From Leifsonia soli (GTDB lineage Bacteria > Actinomycetota > Actinomycetes > Actinomycetales > Microbacteriaceae): DNA of 64,000 bases. A program made the position numbers and the translations under genes. This document shows, piece by piece, positions 14,908 through 26,834 of this stretch. The DNA is taken from contig NZ_JACCBJ010000001.1 in the NCBI RefSeq assembly GCF_013408745.1, positions 248,001 to 312,000 of the forward strand, written 5' to 3'. Each line of letters starts with the position of its first letter. Position 1 is the stretch's first letter. Under the pieces are notes generated by a model. The model saw only the letters and a list, made by a program, of their open reading frames with translations, did not search any database and was not told the origin of the DNA.

Positions 14908-17450
14908 TGCGCGTCCCCCTGAGTTGGCTCGGCGAGTTCGTCGACCTGGAGCCCGGCACGACGCCGGAGGAGGTGCACGCCGCCCTCGTGTCCGTCGGGC
15001 TCGAGGAGGAGGACATCCACACCTTCGAGCTGAGCGGTCCGATCGTCGTCGGCCAGGTGCTCGAGTTCGTCGAGGAGCCGCAGAGCAACGGCAAGACCAT
15101 CCGCTGGTGCCAGGTGCGCGTCGCCCCCGATGGTGAGAAGGCGGCCGACGGCGGCGCCGACGTGCGCGGCATCGTCTGCGGCGCCCGCAACTTCTTCGAG
15201 GGCGACAAGGTCGTCGTGACGCTGCCCGGCGCCGTGCTTCCCGGACCCTTCCCCATCGCGGCACGCAAGACGTACGGGCACGTGTCCGACGGCATGATCG
15301 CCTCGGCCCGCGAGCTCGGCCTCGGTGAGGACCACGACGGCATCCTCCGCCTGTCGACGCTCGGCCTCGACGCGGAGGTCGGCACGGACGCGGTGAGCCT
15401 GCTCGGGCTCGACGACGCGGCCGTCGAGGTCAACGTCACGCCCGACCGCGGCTACGCGTTCTCGATCCGCGGCATCGCGCGCGAGTACTCGCACGCGACG
15501 GGTGCGGCCTTCCGCGACCCCGCCGACGCGGTCCCGCTCGGCTCCGTCGCCGACCACCCGAGCGGCTTCAGCGTCACGGTGGACGACACCGCTCCCATCC
15601 GCGGTCGTGTCGGCGCGAGCGTCTTCGTCACCCGCGTCGTCCGCGACGTCGACGGCTCACGCCCCACCCCGCCGTGGATGATCGCGCGGCTCACGCTCGC
15701 CGGCATCCGGTCGATCTCGCTCATCGTCGACATCACGAACTACGTGATGCTCGAGCTGGGGCAGCCCATCCACGGCTACGACCTCGACAAACTGTCCGGC
15801 GGCATCGTGGTCCGCCGCGCGACGCCGGGGGAGACGCTGGTCACCCTCGACGGCCAGACCAGGAAGCTCGACCCGGAAGACCTCGTGATCGCGGACGCCT
15901 CCGGGGCGATCGGCCTGGCCGGCGTCATGGGCGGAGCATCCACCGAGATCGGCGACGGCACCCGCACCGTGCTCGTCGAGGCGGCGAACTTCGACCCGGT
16001 GTCGATCGCGCGGACGGCCCGCCGCCACAAGCTGCCCAGCGAGGCGTCCAAGCGCTTCGAGCGCGGTGTCGACCCGCAGGTCGCCGTGGCCGCGGCCGCG
16101 CGCGTCGTGCAGCTGCTCGAGCAGCTCGCCGGCGGTCGTGCGGACGAGCTCGGCTCGCTGCTGGACGACTCCGAGGCCGCCGAGCCCATCCGCCTGCCGA
16201 AGGGGTACATCGCCTCGCTCGTCGGCGTCGAGTTCTCCGACGACGAGGTGCGCGGAGCGCTCGCCGAGATCGGCGGCACGGTGACCGAGACGGCCGACGG
16301 CCTGCTGGTCGCCCCGCCGACCTGGCGCCCGGACCTCCGCGACAAGTCGGACCTGGCGGAGGAGGTCGCCCGCATCGTCGGCTACGACCGCATCCCGTCG
16401 GTGCTGCCGGTCGCGCCTCCCGGCCGCGGGCTGACGCGCGAGCAGCGCCTCCGTCGCGCGGTCGCCCAGACGCTCGCCGACAACGGCGCCACCGAGGTGC
16501 TGTCGTTCCCGTTCGTGAGCGAGGCCCAGAACGACCTGTTCGGCTCCGCCGAGCCCGGCGGCGTCCTCGCGGTCCGCCTGGCCAATGCTCTCGACGCGAC
16601 CGCGCCGTACCTGCGCACGTCGCTGCTCCCCGGCCTGGTGGATGCGGCGAAGCGGAATCTCGCGCGCGGGCTCGTCGACCTCCGCGTCTACGAGCTCGGC
16701 ACCGTCTTCCGGCCGTCGGAGGGGTCGATCGGCAGCGAGACGCTCCCGCCCGGCGCCGCGCTGCCCGGTGCCGACATCCTCGCCGGACTGAATGCGGGCA
16801 TCCCGGCGCAGCCGCGACACCTCGCCGGCCTCGTCGTCGGCAACGCCGTCGAGAAGCAGCCGGGGCTCGCCGCCGTGCCGGCCGGCCTGGTCGACGCGCT
16901 CGACATGGTGCGCCAGACCGCTGCCGCCGTCGGCGTGACCGTCGACCTGGTGCAGTCGTCGCACCAGGCGCTGCACCCGGGTCGCACCGCGCGGCTCGTC
17001 GCCCGCGGTGCCGACGGGTCCGAGACCCCGGTGGGATACGCGGGCGAGCTGCTCCCGGCGCTGGCCGACGACCTCGATCTGCCGCGCGTCGTCGCGGTCT
17101 TCGAGCTCGACCTCGACGCCCTGATCGCCGTCGCCCCCGCCGACATCGTCGCGGGCGTCATCGCGGGCTTCCCTGCCGCGACGCAGGACCTGTCGCTCGT
17201 GGTGCGGGAGGACGCCCCGGCCGGCGAGGTGCTGCGCGCCGTCCGCGAGGGTGCAGGGGAGCTGCTCGAGGACGTCCGGCTGGTCGACGACTACCGCGGA
17301 CCCGGCCTGCCGGATGCGCACAAGAGCCTGACCTTCGCCCTGCGCTTCCGCGCGGCGGACCGCACCCTGACCGCCGCAGAGGCGAGCGAGGCGAAGCTGG
17401 CCGGCGCGGCCCGGGCCGGCGAGCTGTTCGGCGCGGCGATCCGGGAGTAA
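14907..17450 (+). CDS. pheT: phenylalanyl-tRNA synthetase beta subunit
   Basis: The 847-residue subunit starts MRVPLSWLGEFVDL, the standard PheT N terminus, at an ATG overlapping the pheS stop. In order it holds a tRNA-binding EMAP-like domain (VVGQVLEFVEEPQ), the B3/B4 editing region, B5, a catalytic-like domain and a C-terminal anticodon-binding ferredoxin fold (FPAATQDLSLVV, FRAADRTLTAAEA). Length is normal for the bacterial family. Confidence 0.95.
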   Translation: MRVPLSWLGEFVDLEPGTTPEEVHAALVSVGLEEEDIHTFELSGPIVVGQVLEFVEEPQSNGKTIRWCQVRVAPDGEKAADGGADVRGIVCGARNFFEGDKVVVTLPGAVLPGPFPIAARKTYGHVSDGMIASARELGLGEDHDGILRLSTLGLDAEVGTDAVSLLGLDDAAVEVNVTPDRGYAFSIRGIAREYSHATGAAFRDPADAVPLGSVADHPSGFSVTVDDTAPIRGRVGASVFVTRVVRDVDGSRPTPPWMIARLTLAGIRSISLIVDITNYVMLELGQPIHGYDLDKLSGGIVVRRATPGETLVTLDGQTRKLDPEDLVIADASGAIGLAGVMGGASTEIGDGTRTVLVEAANFDPVSIARTARRHKLPSEASKRFERGVDPQVAVAAAARVVQLLEQLAGGRADELGSLLDDSEAAEPIRLPKGYIASLVGVEFSDDEVRGALAEIGGTVTETADGLLVAPPTWRPDLRDKSDLAEEVARIVGYDRIPSVLPVAPPGRGLTREQRLRRAVAQTLADNGATEVLSFPFVSEAQNDLFGSAEPGGVLAVRLANALDATAPYLRTSLLPGLVDAAKRNLARGLVDLRVYELGTVFRPSEGSIGSETLPPGAALPGADILAGLNAGIPAQPRHLAGLVVGNAVEKQPGLAAVPAGLVDALDMVRQTAAAVGVTVDLVQSSHQALHPGRTARLVARGADGSETPVGYAGELLPALADDLDLPRVVAVFELDLDALIAVAPADIVAGVIAGFPAATQDLSLVVREDAPAGEVLRAVREGAGELLEDVRLVDDYRGPGLPDAHKSLTFALRFRAADRTLTAAEASEAKLAGAARAGELFGAAIRE

Positions 17451-17500
17451 CCGCCACGAGCCCGGTTGCCGCCACCAGCACCCCTGGCCGGTCCCTGACC

Positions 17501-17525
17501 GCAGCGATGCACCCGCATCCGCTGC
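17501..17525 (+). terminator. hairpin after pheT
   Basis: GCAGCGATGC pairs with GCATCCGCTGC across a four-base loop, with one bulged base. It lies 50 bp after the pheT stop and before the arg promoter, so it may insulate the two operons. No T-tract follows. Confidence 0.4.
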
Positions 17526-17560
17526 GCGACGGGGCCGGCCGCGTGCGTCCCCGCCCGGAT

Positions 17561-17591
17561 TTGGTGGCCGCCGGGGAAGGGGCGCTAGGGT
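17561..17591 (+). promoter_or_regulatory. promoter of the arg operon leader
   Basis: TTGGTG (17561-17566) and TAGGGT (17586-17591) are 19 bp apart. The -10 is followed by six bases and then the ATG of the Arg-rich leader ORF, so transcription would begin on or next to that A. Confidence 0.55.
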
Positions 17592-17597
17592 TGTCCC

Positions 17598-17684
17598 ATG
17601 CTTTCCGTCCGGCGCACCGCTTCGACGCGTGCGGCTCTCGCCGCTCGCGCGATGCGCCGACGCCTGCGCGACCGCCGAAGCTAG
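17598..17684 (+). CDS. arginine-rich leader peptide of the arg operon
   Basis: A 28-codon ORF starts at an ATG exactly 6 nt after a -10 box and ends with TAG 88 bp before argC. Ten residues are arginine (positions 5, 6, 11, 17, 20, 21, 22, 24, 26, 27), and seven of the last nine codons before the final serine are Arg. Two use CGA, an unusual codon here. Its place before an arginine-biosynthesis operon fits a leader peptide that senses charged tRNA-Arg. It is too short for homology proof, and GC-rich DNA can produce Arg-rich ORFs by chance. Confidence 0.6.
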   Translation: MLSVRRTASTRAALAARAMRRRLRDRRS

Positions 17685-17768
17685 GCGGCGTTCCGGGCGG
17701 TCCTGACCAGTGGATCGACGTGGGCGCCGCCGTCGCCGAGACAACCGTCGTCCACTCGAACAAGGAAC
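17684..17768 (+). promoter_or_regulatory. candidate attenuator between leader peptide and argC
   Basis: GGCGGCG at 17684-17690, on the leader ORF's stop codon, can pair with CGCCGCC at 17725-17731. A second stem, GTGGATCGACG (17710-17720) with CGTCGTCCAC (17746-17755), has ten pairs and one bulged T and encloses the 3' arm of the first. GTTCC (17690-17694) could also pair with GGAAC (17764-17768), which covers the argC ribosome site. A ribosome stalled on the terminal Arg codons would mask 17684-17694. There is no T-tract, so translational or Rho-dependent control is more likely than intrinsic termination. Confidence 0.4.
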
Positions 17769-17772
17769 AAGC

Positions 17773-18831
17773 ATGACTTTCTCGGTCGCCGTCGCAGGCG
17801 CTTCCGGATACGCGGGCGGTGAGCTGCTGCGCATCCTCGCCGGGCACCCGGAACTCGAGGTCCGCACCGTCACCGCGCACCAGAACGCGGGCCATCCGCT
17901 GATCGCGCACCAGCCGCACCTGCGCTCGCTCGCACACCTCACCCTGCAGGACACGAGCGCGGAGACCCTGAGCGGGCACGATGTCGTCTTCCTGGCGCTG
18001 CCGCACGGCACCTCGGGCGAGATCGCCGCTCAGCTCCCGGCCGACACGATCGTCGTCGACTGCGGCGCCGATCACCGGCTGGAGGACCCGGCCGACTGGG
18101 CGGCCTTCTACGGCGGCGAGCACTTCGGCGCCTGGGCCTACGGTGTTCCGGAGCTCCCCATCGGCGGGAGCGCGGGGGGGCCCGGCAAGCAGCGCGACCA
18201 CCTCGTCGGGGCCCGGCGGATCGCCGCCCCCGGCTGCAACGCGAGCGCGGTGTCGCTCGCTCTCGCCCCGGGCATCCAGGCCGGGCTGATCGACGACGAG
18301 GACATCGTCGCGGTGCTCGCAGTCGGCCCGTCGGGTGCGGGCAAGTCGCTGAAGACGATGTACCTGGCGAGCGAGATCCTCGGGTCCGCGAACCCGTACG
18401 CGGTCGGCGGGACGCACCGGCACATCCCCGAGATCCAGCAGAACCTGCGGAAGGCGGGCGCAGGATCGCCGACCGTGTCGTTCACGCCGGTGCTCGTCCC
18501 GATGTCGCGCGGCATCCTCGCGACCTCGACCGCGCGCGTGAAGCCCGGCGTCACCGCCGAGCAGGTCCAGGCCGCCTGGGAGGACGCATACGCGGGGGAG
18601 CCGTTCGTGCACGTGCTGCCCGCCGGAGTCCTGCCGCGCACGTCCGATGTGCTCGGGGCCAACACCGTCCTGATCGGCGTCGCCCTCGACGCCGCCGCCG
18701 GCCGGGTCGTGACCGTGCTCGCGATCGACAATCTCTACAAGGGGACGGCCGGAGCGGCCATCCAGTCCGTCAACATCGCCCTCGGACTCGACGAGACCGC
18801 GGGCCTGACCGTGAACGGAGTCGCACCGTGA
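17773..18831 (+). CDS. argC: N-acetyl-gamma-glutamyl-phosphate reductase
   Basis: The 352-residue enzyme makes the third step of arginine synthesis, reducing N-acetylglutamyl phosphate to the semialdehyde with NADPH. The Rossmann start [16 protein letters not shown] and the catalytic Cys155 in APGCNASA are clear. AAGGA lies about 7 nt before the ATG. It is the first structural gene of the arg cluster. Confidence 0.95.
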   Translation: MTFSVAVAGASGYAGGELLRILAGHPELEVRTVTAHQNAGHPLIAHQPHLRSLAHLTLQDTSAETLSGHDVVFLALPHGTSGEIAAQLPADTIVVDCGADHRLEDPADWAAFYGGEHFGAWAYGVPELPIGGSAGGPGKQRDHLVGARRIAAPGCNASAVSLALAPGIQAGLIDDEDIVAVLAVGPSGAGKSLKTMYLASEILGSANPYAVGGTHRHIPEIQQNLRKAGAGSPTVSFTPVLVPMSRGILATSTARVKPGVTAEQVQAAWEDAYAGEPFVHVLPAGVLPRTSDVLGANTVLIGVALDAAAGRVVTVLAIDNLYKGTAGAAIQSVNIALGLDETAGLTVNGVAP

Positions 18832-18874
18832 CGCGTACGCCAGCCATCGCACCGACGGCGACGGGAGCACGGTC

Positions 18875-20029
18875 GTGAGCGTCACCGCCGCATCCGGGTT
18901 CGCCGCAGCGGGCGTCGTCGCCGGCCTCAAGGCGAGCGGCCGGCGCGATCTCGCCCTCGTCAGGAACCTCGGCCCGCTGAACGCCGCTGCCGCCGTCTTC
19001 ACCACCAACCGCTGCAAGGCGAACCCGGTGCTGTGGAGCCAGCAGGTCATGCAGGACGGCGTGGTGTCCGCGATCGTCCTCAACTCGGGCGGTGCCAACT
19101 GCTACACCGGGTCGCAGGGCTTCCAGGTCACGCACGCCACCGCCGAGGCCGTCGCGACCGAGCTGGGCGTCTCAGCGGGTGACGTCCTGGTCTGCTCCAC
19201 GGGCCTGATCGGTGAGCAGCTGCCGCTGGACAAGCTGGTCGCCGGAGTCACGACGGCCGCCAACGCGCTCGCCCGCGACGCGGGGCTCGGAGCGGCGGAG
19301 GCCATCATGACCACCGACACCCGGGCCAAGGAGGCGCAGTTCCGGTCGCCGAACGGCTGGACGGTCGGCGGCATGGCGAAGGGCGCCGGGATGCTCGCGC
19401 CCGGGCTCGCCACGATGCTGGTCGTCGTCACGACCGACGCGGTGCTCACCTCCGGACGGCTGGATGCGGCCCTGCGCCGTGCGACGCGGGTCACCTTCGA
19501 CCGCCTCGACTCGGACGGCTGCATGTCCACCAACGACACCGTCGCCCTCCTGGCCTCCGGCGCCAGCGGCGTGGAGCCGGGCGACGAGGAGTTCGCGCTG
19601 GCGCTCACGGCCGTCTGCCGCGACCTCGCCGAGCAGCTGCAGGCGGACGCCGAGGGCGCGTCGCACGACATCGCGATCGAGGTCGTGAACGCCGCGAGCG
19701 AGGACGACGCGGTCGTCGTCGGCCGGGCCGTGTCGCGCAGCAACCTGTTCAAAGCCGCGATCTTCGGCAACGACCCCAATTGGGGCCGCGTGCTCGCCGC
19801 CGTCGGCACGACCGACGCGGAGTTCGACCCGTACGGCATCGACGTCGCCATCAACGGCGTCCAGGTGTGCACGTCGGGCGAGCCCGACCAGCCGCGCGAC
19901 CTGGTCGATCTCACGCCGCGCGCCGTCCACGTCCTCATCGACCTGCACGCGGGCGACGAGACGGCGACCATCCTGACCAACGACCTCACGCACGACTACG
20001 TGCACGAGAACAGCGCGTACGCCAGCTGA
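18875..20029 (+). CDS. argJ: glutamate N-acetyltransferase / ornithine acetyltransferase
   Basis: A 384-residue Ntn-type enzyme that recycles the acetyl group from N-acetylornithine to glutamate. The self-cleavage site is in [16 protein letters not shown], with the nucleophile Thr180 after Ala179; alpha and beta chains result from cleavage. The GTG start follows GGGAG by about 7 nt and argC by 43 bp. As argJ is present, the cell uses the cyclic arginine route. Confidence 0.94.
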   Translation: MSVTAASGFAAAGVVAGLKASGRRDLALVRNLGPLNAAAAVFTTNRCKANPVLWSQQVMQDGVVSAIVLNSGGANCYTGSQGFQVTHATAEAVATELGVSAGDVLVCSTGLIGEQLPLDKLVAGVTTAANALARDAGLGAAEAIMTTDTRAKEAQFRSPNGWTVGGMAKGAGMLAPGLATMLVVVTTDAVLTSGRLDAALRRATRVTFDRLDSDGCMSTNDTVALLASGASGVEPGDEEFALALTAVCRDLAEQLQADAEGASHDIAIEVVNAASEDDAVVVGRAVSRSNLFKAAIFGNDPNWGRVLAAVGTTDAEFDPYGIDVAINGVQVCTSGEPDQPRDLVDLTPRAVHVLIDLHAGDETATILTNDLTHDYVHENSAYAS

Positions 20030-20972
20030 TGACGACGACGGACGACATGGACACGCCGGCGACAGGCACCGACGAGGCAGCAGAAGCCGCCGAACGCGAC
20101 CACGCGGATGCGGCGGCGAAGGCCGAGACGCTGATCGAGTCGCTGCCCTGGCTGAAGACCTTCCACGACCGCATCATCGTGGTGAAGTTCGGCGGTAACG
20201 CGATGGTGAACGAGGAGCTGCAGCGCACCTTCGCGGAGGACATGGTCTACCTGCGCTACGTCGGTCTGCGGCCGGTCGTGGTGCACGGAGGCGGCCCGCA
20301 GATCTCGGCCATGCTCGACCGGCTCGGGATCGACTCCGAGTTCCGCGGCGGCTACCGCGTCACGACCCCCGAGGCGATGGAGGTCGTCCGGATGGTGCTG
20401 ACCGGGCAGATCAACCGCGACATCGTCGGCAACATCAACAAGCATGGTCCGCTCGCCGCCGGTCTCTCCGGCGAGGATGCGGGGCTCTTCCAGGGCAGAC
20501 GGCGCGCAGCGGTCATCGACGGGGAAGAGGTCGACCTGGGGCTCGTCGGCGATGTCGTCGCGGTGGACCCGGAGGGCGTGCTCGCGCAGCTGGCGGCGGG
20601 GCGCATCCCCGTCGTGTCGTCGATCGCGCCGGACATCGACGACGCGGGCCAGGCACTGAACGTCAACGCGGATGCGGCCGCGGCAGCGCTCGCGGTCGCG
20701 CTCGGCGCGGCCAAGCTGGTCATCCTGACCGACGTGGCCGGGCTCTACAGCGACTGGCCGAACCGCGACTCGCTGCTGTCGAAGATCGGGGCGGACGAGC
20801 TGCGCGAGCTGCTGCCGTCGCTGGAGTCGGGCATGATCCCGAAGATGGCGGCCTGCCTGGACGCGGTCGACGGTGGAGTGGAGAAGGCGGCGATCATCGA
20901 CGGGCGGGTGCCGCACTCGATCCTGCTCGAGGTGTTCACGCAGTCCGGCATCGGGACGGAGGTGGTGCCCGC

Positions 20973-20976
<4 letters not shown>
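20029..20976 (+). CDS. argB: acetylglutamate kinase
   Basis: The 315-residue kinase phosphorylates N-acetylglutamate and is normally the arginine-feedback step. The amino-acid-kinase fold shows [22 protein letters not shown] and [16 protein letters not shown]. An N-terminal extension of about 40 residues, rich in Thr/Asp/Ala, precedes the helix [14 protein letters not shown], which belongs to the arginine-sensitive hexameric type. Its ATG overlaps the argJ stop by one base. Confidence 0.94.
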
Positions 20977-24674
<3,698 letters not shown>

Positions 24675-24675
<1 letters not shown>

Positions 24676-24797
24676 TGGCGCGTTTCGAACCGGAGCGGAA
24701 GCGGCCGTGGATCATCCCGGCCGTCGTGGTGCTGGCCGTCGCGGTCATCGTGATCGGCCTGGTCGTCGCCGTCGCCGCGGGCGGCCGGATCTTCTGA
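24675..24797 (+). CDS. small single-span membrane peptide
   Basis: The 40-residue product has a basic, charged N terminus (ARFEPERKRPW) and one hydrophobic helix of about 23 residues ending GGRIF. Its ATG overlaps the argH stop by one base and its own stop is 1 bp before the DNA glycosylase start, so it is embedded in the operon and very likely translated. I recognise no family. Confidence 0.65.
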
Positions 24798-24798
24798 C

Positions 24799-25428
24799 GT
24801 GACGCTGTACCGCCCGGAGCGCGACATCTTCCTGGCGTCGTCGCTGGAGGTCGCGCCCCGGCTCCTCGGCGCCGTGCTCCGGCACGAGACGCCCGAGGGC
24901 ACGGTGGGGCTGCGGATCACGGAGGTCGAGGCGTACATCGGCGACGGCCTCGACCCCGGGTCGCACGCCTTCCGCGGCCGCACCCGGCGGAACGCGGTCA
25001 TGTACGGGCCGCCCGGTCACCTCTACGCCTACTTCACGTACGGGATGCACGTGTGCGCGAACATCGTCTGCTCGCCGGAGGGGGAGGCGTCCGCTGTGCT
25101 GCTGCGAGCGGCCGAGGTCGTCGAGGGGGTGGATCTCGCCGAACTGCGGCGCATCGGGACGAGCGGCCGCACCATCCCGCATCGCGACCTCGCGCGCGGG
25201 CCGGCGAGACTGGTCGTCGCCGCGGGCATGAGCCTCGCCGACGACGGCGCGGATCTCTTCCTCCCGCCGTTCGAGCTGCTGCTGCCGACGGAGCAGGCGG
25301 AGTTCTCCACCGGGCCGCGGACCGGGGTGTCGGGCGCGGGCGGCGGGGCGGCCTATCCCTGGCGCTACTGGCTGACCGGCGACCCGACCGTGTCGCCGTA
25401 CAAGCGGCACCCCCGGTCGGACGACTGA
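24799..25428 (+). CDS. 3-methyladenine DNA glycosylase (AAG/MPG type)
   Basis: A 209-residue base-excision glycosylase that removes alkylated purines. The N-terminal LAPRLLG-like region, ITEVEAYIG with the catalytic glutamate, SHAFRGRTRRNAVMYGPPG and YFTYGMHVCANIV all match the AAG family. The GTG start is 1 bp after the upstream stop. Association with arg genes is common in actinobacteria but seems only positional. Confidence 0.9.
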   Translation: MTLYRPERDIFLASSLEVAPRLLGAVLRHETPEGTVGLRITEVEAYIGDGLDPGSHAFRGRTRRNAVMYGPPGHLYAYFTYGMHVCANIVCSPEGEASAVLLRAAEVVEGVDLAELRRIGTSGRTIPHRDLARGPARLVVAAGMSLADDGADLFLPPFELLLPTEQAEFSTGPRTGVSGAGGGAAYPWRYWLTGDPTVSPYKRHPRSDD

Positions 25429-25450
25429 GCGGATGGCGTCCGGGCCGGCG

Positions 25451-26053
25451 TCAGCCCGCGACGATCCGGAAGACGGCCGCGCAGGCGCACGCCCAGATGA
25501 TGCTCGTCAGGGTGCCGATGATGAAGCGCTCACGCGCCTCGGCCTCCTCGAGCTCCGTGAACCGGCCGACGCCCTTGATGGCGACCAGGACGGCCAGCCC
25601 CTCCGGGAAGCCGGCCATGATCGTGCCGGCGGCCGCCAGCCGCTCCAGCAGGCCGATGGTGGTCCCGCCGCGGAGCACCTCGCGGGTGGTCTCGCCCTCG
25701 GGCGTCATCGCCCGGACCAGGATGCCGCCGTGCGCGCTCGGCTCGGTCGTGCTCCGCGTCGCCAGGGCCAGAACGAGCTGGGAGACCGGCCAGCCGCCGA
25801 GGACGGCCAGGGCGAGGGCGGCGGCGCCGATCAGCAGGCGCAGCGCGAAGGGCGCGTGCTGCGCCGGGATGAGGACGACCACGAGAGAAGCGGCCAGCAA
25901 TCCGGTCGCGCAATAGACCAGGGGGCGGCGCGGCGTCCGCAGGGTGGCGACGATGCAGCCGAGGGCGGCGAGCAGCAGGAGGAGCGCGAGCACCCAGAGC
26001 GCGTGCGGCGCCACCTGGTTCAGCAGCACGGGAACCGGCGGCCACGTCGTCAT
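25451..26053 (-). CDS. multispan membrane protein paired with SatD-type gene
   Basis: The 200-residue protein has four or five hydrophobic helices; a cytoplasmic stretch of about 60 residues in the middle (THE region GILVRAMTPEGETTREVL) separates three N-terminal spans from the C-terminal ones. Its ATG overlaps the satD-like stop by 4 bp, so both form an operon under the operator array. The function is unknown; a membrane partner for SatD is inferred only from this coupling. Confidence 0.7.
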   Translation of the reverse strand: MTTWPPVPVLLNQVAPHALWVLALLLLLAALGCIVATLRTPRRPLVYCATGLLAASLVVVLIPAQHAPFALRLLIGAAALALAVLGGWPVSQLVLALATRSTTEPSAHGGILVRAMTPEGETTREVLRGGTTIGLLERLAAAGTIMAGFPEGLAVLVAIKGVGRFTELEEAEARERFIIGTLTSIIWACACAAVFRIVAG

Positions 26054-26679
26054 GCGTCCTCCTCGGGTGTCCGCCGATCGGCCTGGGCCGCGTCGGCACG
26101 TGCCAACAGCCTAGTCAGCGCGGGGATCGCCGCCAGCTCGGCGCGGATCGCCCCGGCCCGCGCGCGATCGCTGGCCGACTGCGGGGTGATGCCGAGGCGC
26201 GCGCCGGCCTCGGCCTGGGTCAGACCGGACGAGACGAGGTCGTAGAGCTCCCAGCCGGCGGCCGTCCGGCCCTCGCGGAGGGTCAGCAGCAGGACGAGCA
26301 GCGCCTCCGCGTCCGCCGCCGGCTCCTCGGCGGCGACGGCCTCGACGGCGAACCGCGCGGGGGAGCGCTTGGCACGCGTGACGGCGGAGCGCGCCGCGAT
26401 GAAGGCGTCGCCGGTGGCCTCTCGGGTGCTCTCCGGGAGCGGCAGGCGAACGTCGCCGAGGCCGAGCCCCACGCTCCACGCGCCCTCGCGGGTGAGGTGG
26501 AGGACGAGGTCGAGGGCGGTGGCGGGATCGGCCGTCAGCGCCTGCAGTTCGTCCCCGGCGTTGCGGTCGGGCGGCAGGGCGAGGCGCTCGCCGTAGCGGT
26601 CGCGGATCGTCTCGAGTGCCGGGGCGACGATGTCGGCGCGGCGCCGGCTGTCGACCTGGTCGGCGGTGATCACGAACAT
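26050..26679 (-). CDS. SatD family protein with C-terminal helix-turn-helix
   Basis: The 209-residue protein begins MFVITADQVDSRRR, the SatD-family N terminus, and carries RNAGDELQAL within the conserved core. Residues from about 165 on (SGLTQAEAGARLGITPQSASDRARAG) form a convincing helix-turn-helix, so this version can probably bind DNA. SatD was first named for acid tolerance in streptococci; its mechanism is not known to me. GAAGGAG precedes the ATG. The promoter is buried in three palindromes that this protein may bind itself. Confidence 0.75.
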   Translation of the reverse strand: MFVITADQVDSRRRADIVAPALETIRDRYGERLALPPDRNAGDELQALTADPATALDLVLHLTREGAWSVGLGLGDVRLPLPESTREATGDAFIAARSAVTRAKRSPARFAVEAVAAEEPAADAEALLVLLLTLREGRTAAGWELYDLVSSGLTQAEAGARLGITPQSASDRARAGAIRAELAAIPALTRLLARADAAQADRRTPEEDA

Positions 26680-26691
26680 GCGAGCTCCTTC

Positions 26692-26769
26692 ATCAGGGCT
26701 GTGGGCCTGATGACAACCGTATCAGGTCTCTGAGCCTGATGTCCAGGTGATCAGGCCTGTGGCCCTGAT
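26692..26769. promoter_or_regulatory. array of three 20-bp operators upstream of satD
   Basis: Three copies of ATCAGG-N8-CCTGAT start at 26692, 26721 and 26750, exactly 29 bp apart. All twelve fixed bases are identical in each copy, while the 8-bp centres differ (GCTGTGGG, TCTCTGAG, CCTGTGGC). The middle copy fills the spacer of the leftward promoter and the first lies at the transcription start. Confidence 0.75.
26716..26745 (-). promoter_or_regulatory. promoter of the satD operon
   Basis: Reading leftward, TGGACA (26740-26745) and TACGGT (26716-26721) are separated by 18 bp. Both elements sit between or beside the ATCAGG-N8-CCTGAT operators. Confidence 0.6.
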
Positions 26770-26834
26770 CCTGCTCCGGTTCCGCTCCGGCCCCGCGCCC
26801 CACCGGGCCGGAGACCCGCTGATAGCCTGAACGG

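Noticed and set aside
17501..17525. ARG box (ArgR site) upstream of argC
   Set aside because: The palindrome GCAGCGATGC/GCATCCGCTGC is GC-rich and lacks the AT-rich ARG-box pattern; a terminator hairpin is simpler.
26692..26769. Mini CRISPR array
   Set aside because: Repeats of 20 bp with 9-bp spacers and a 29-bp period are too short, and they overlap a promoter; these are operators.
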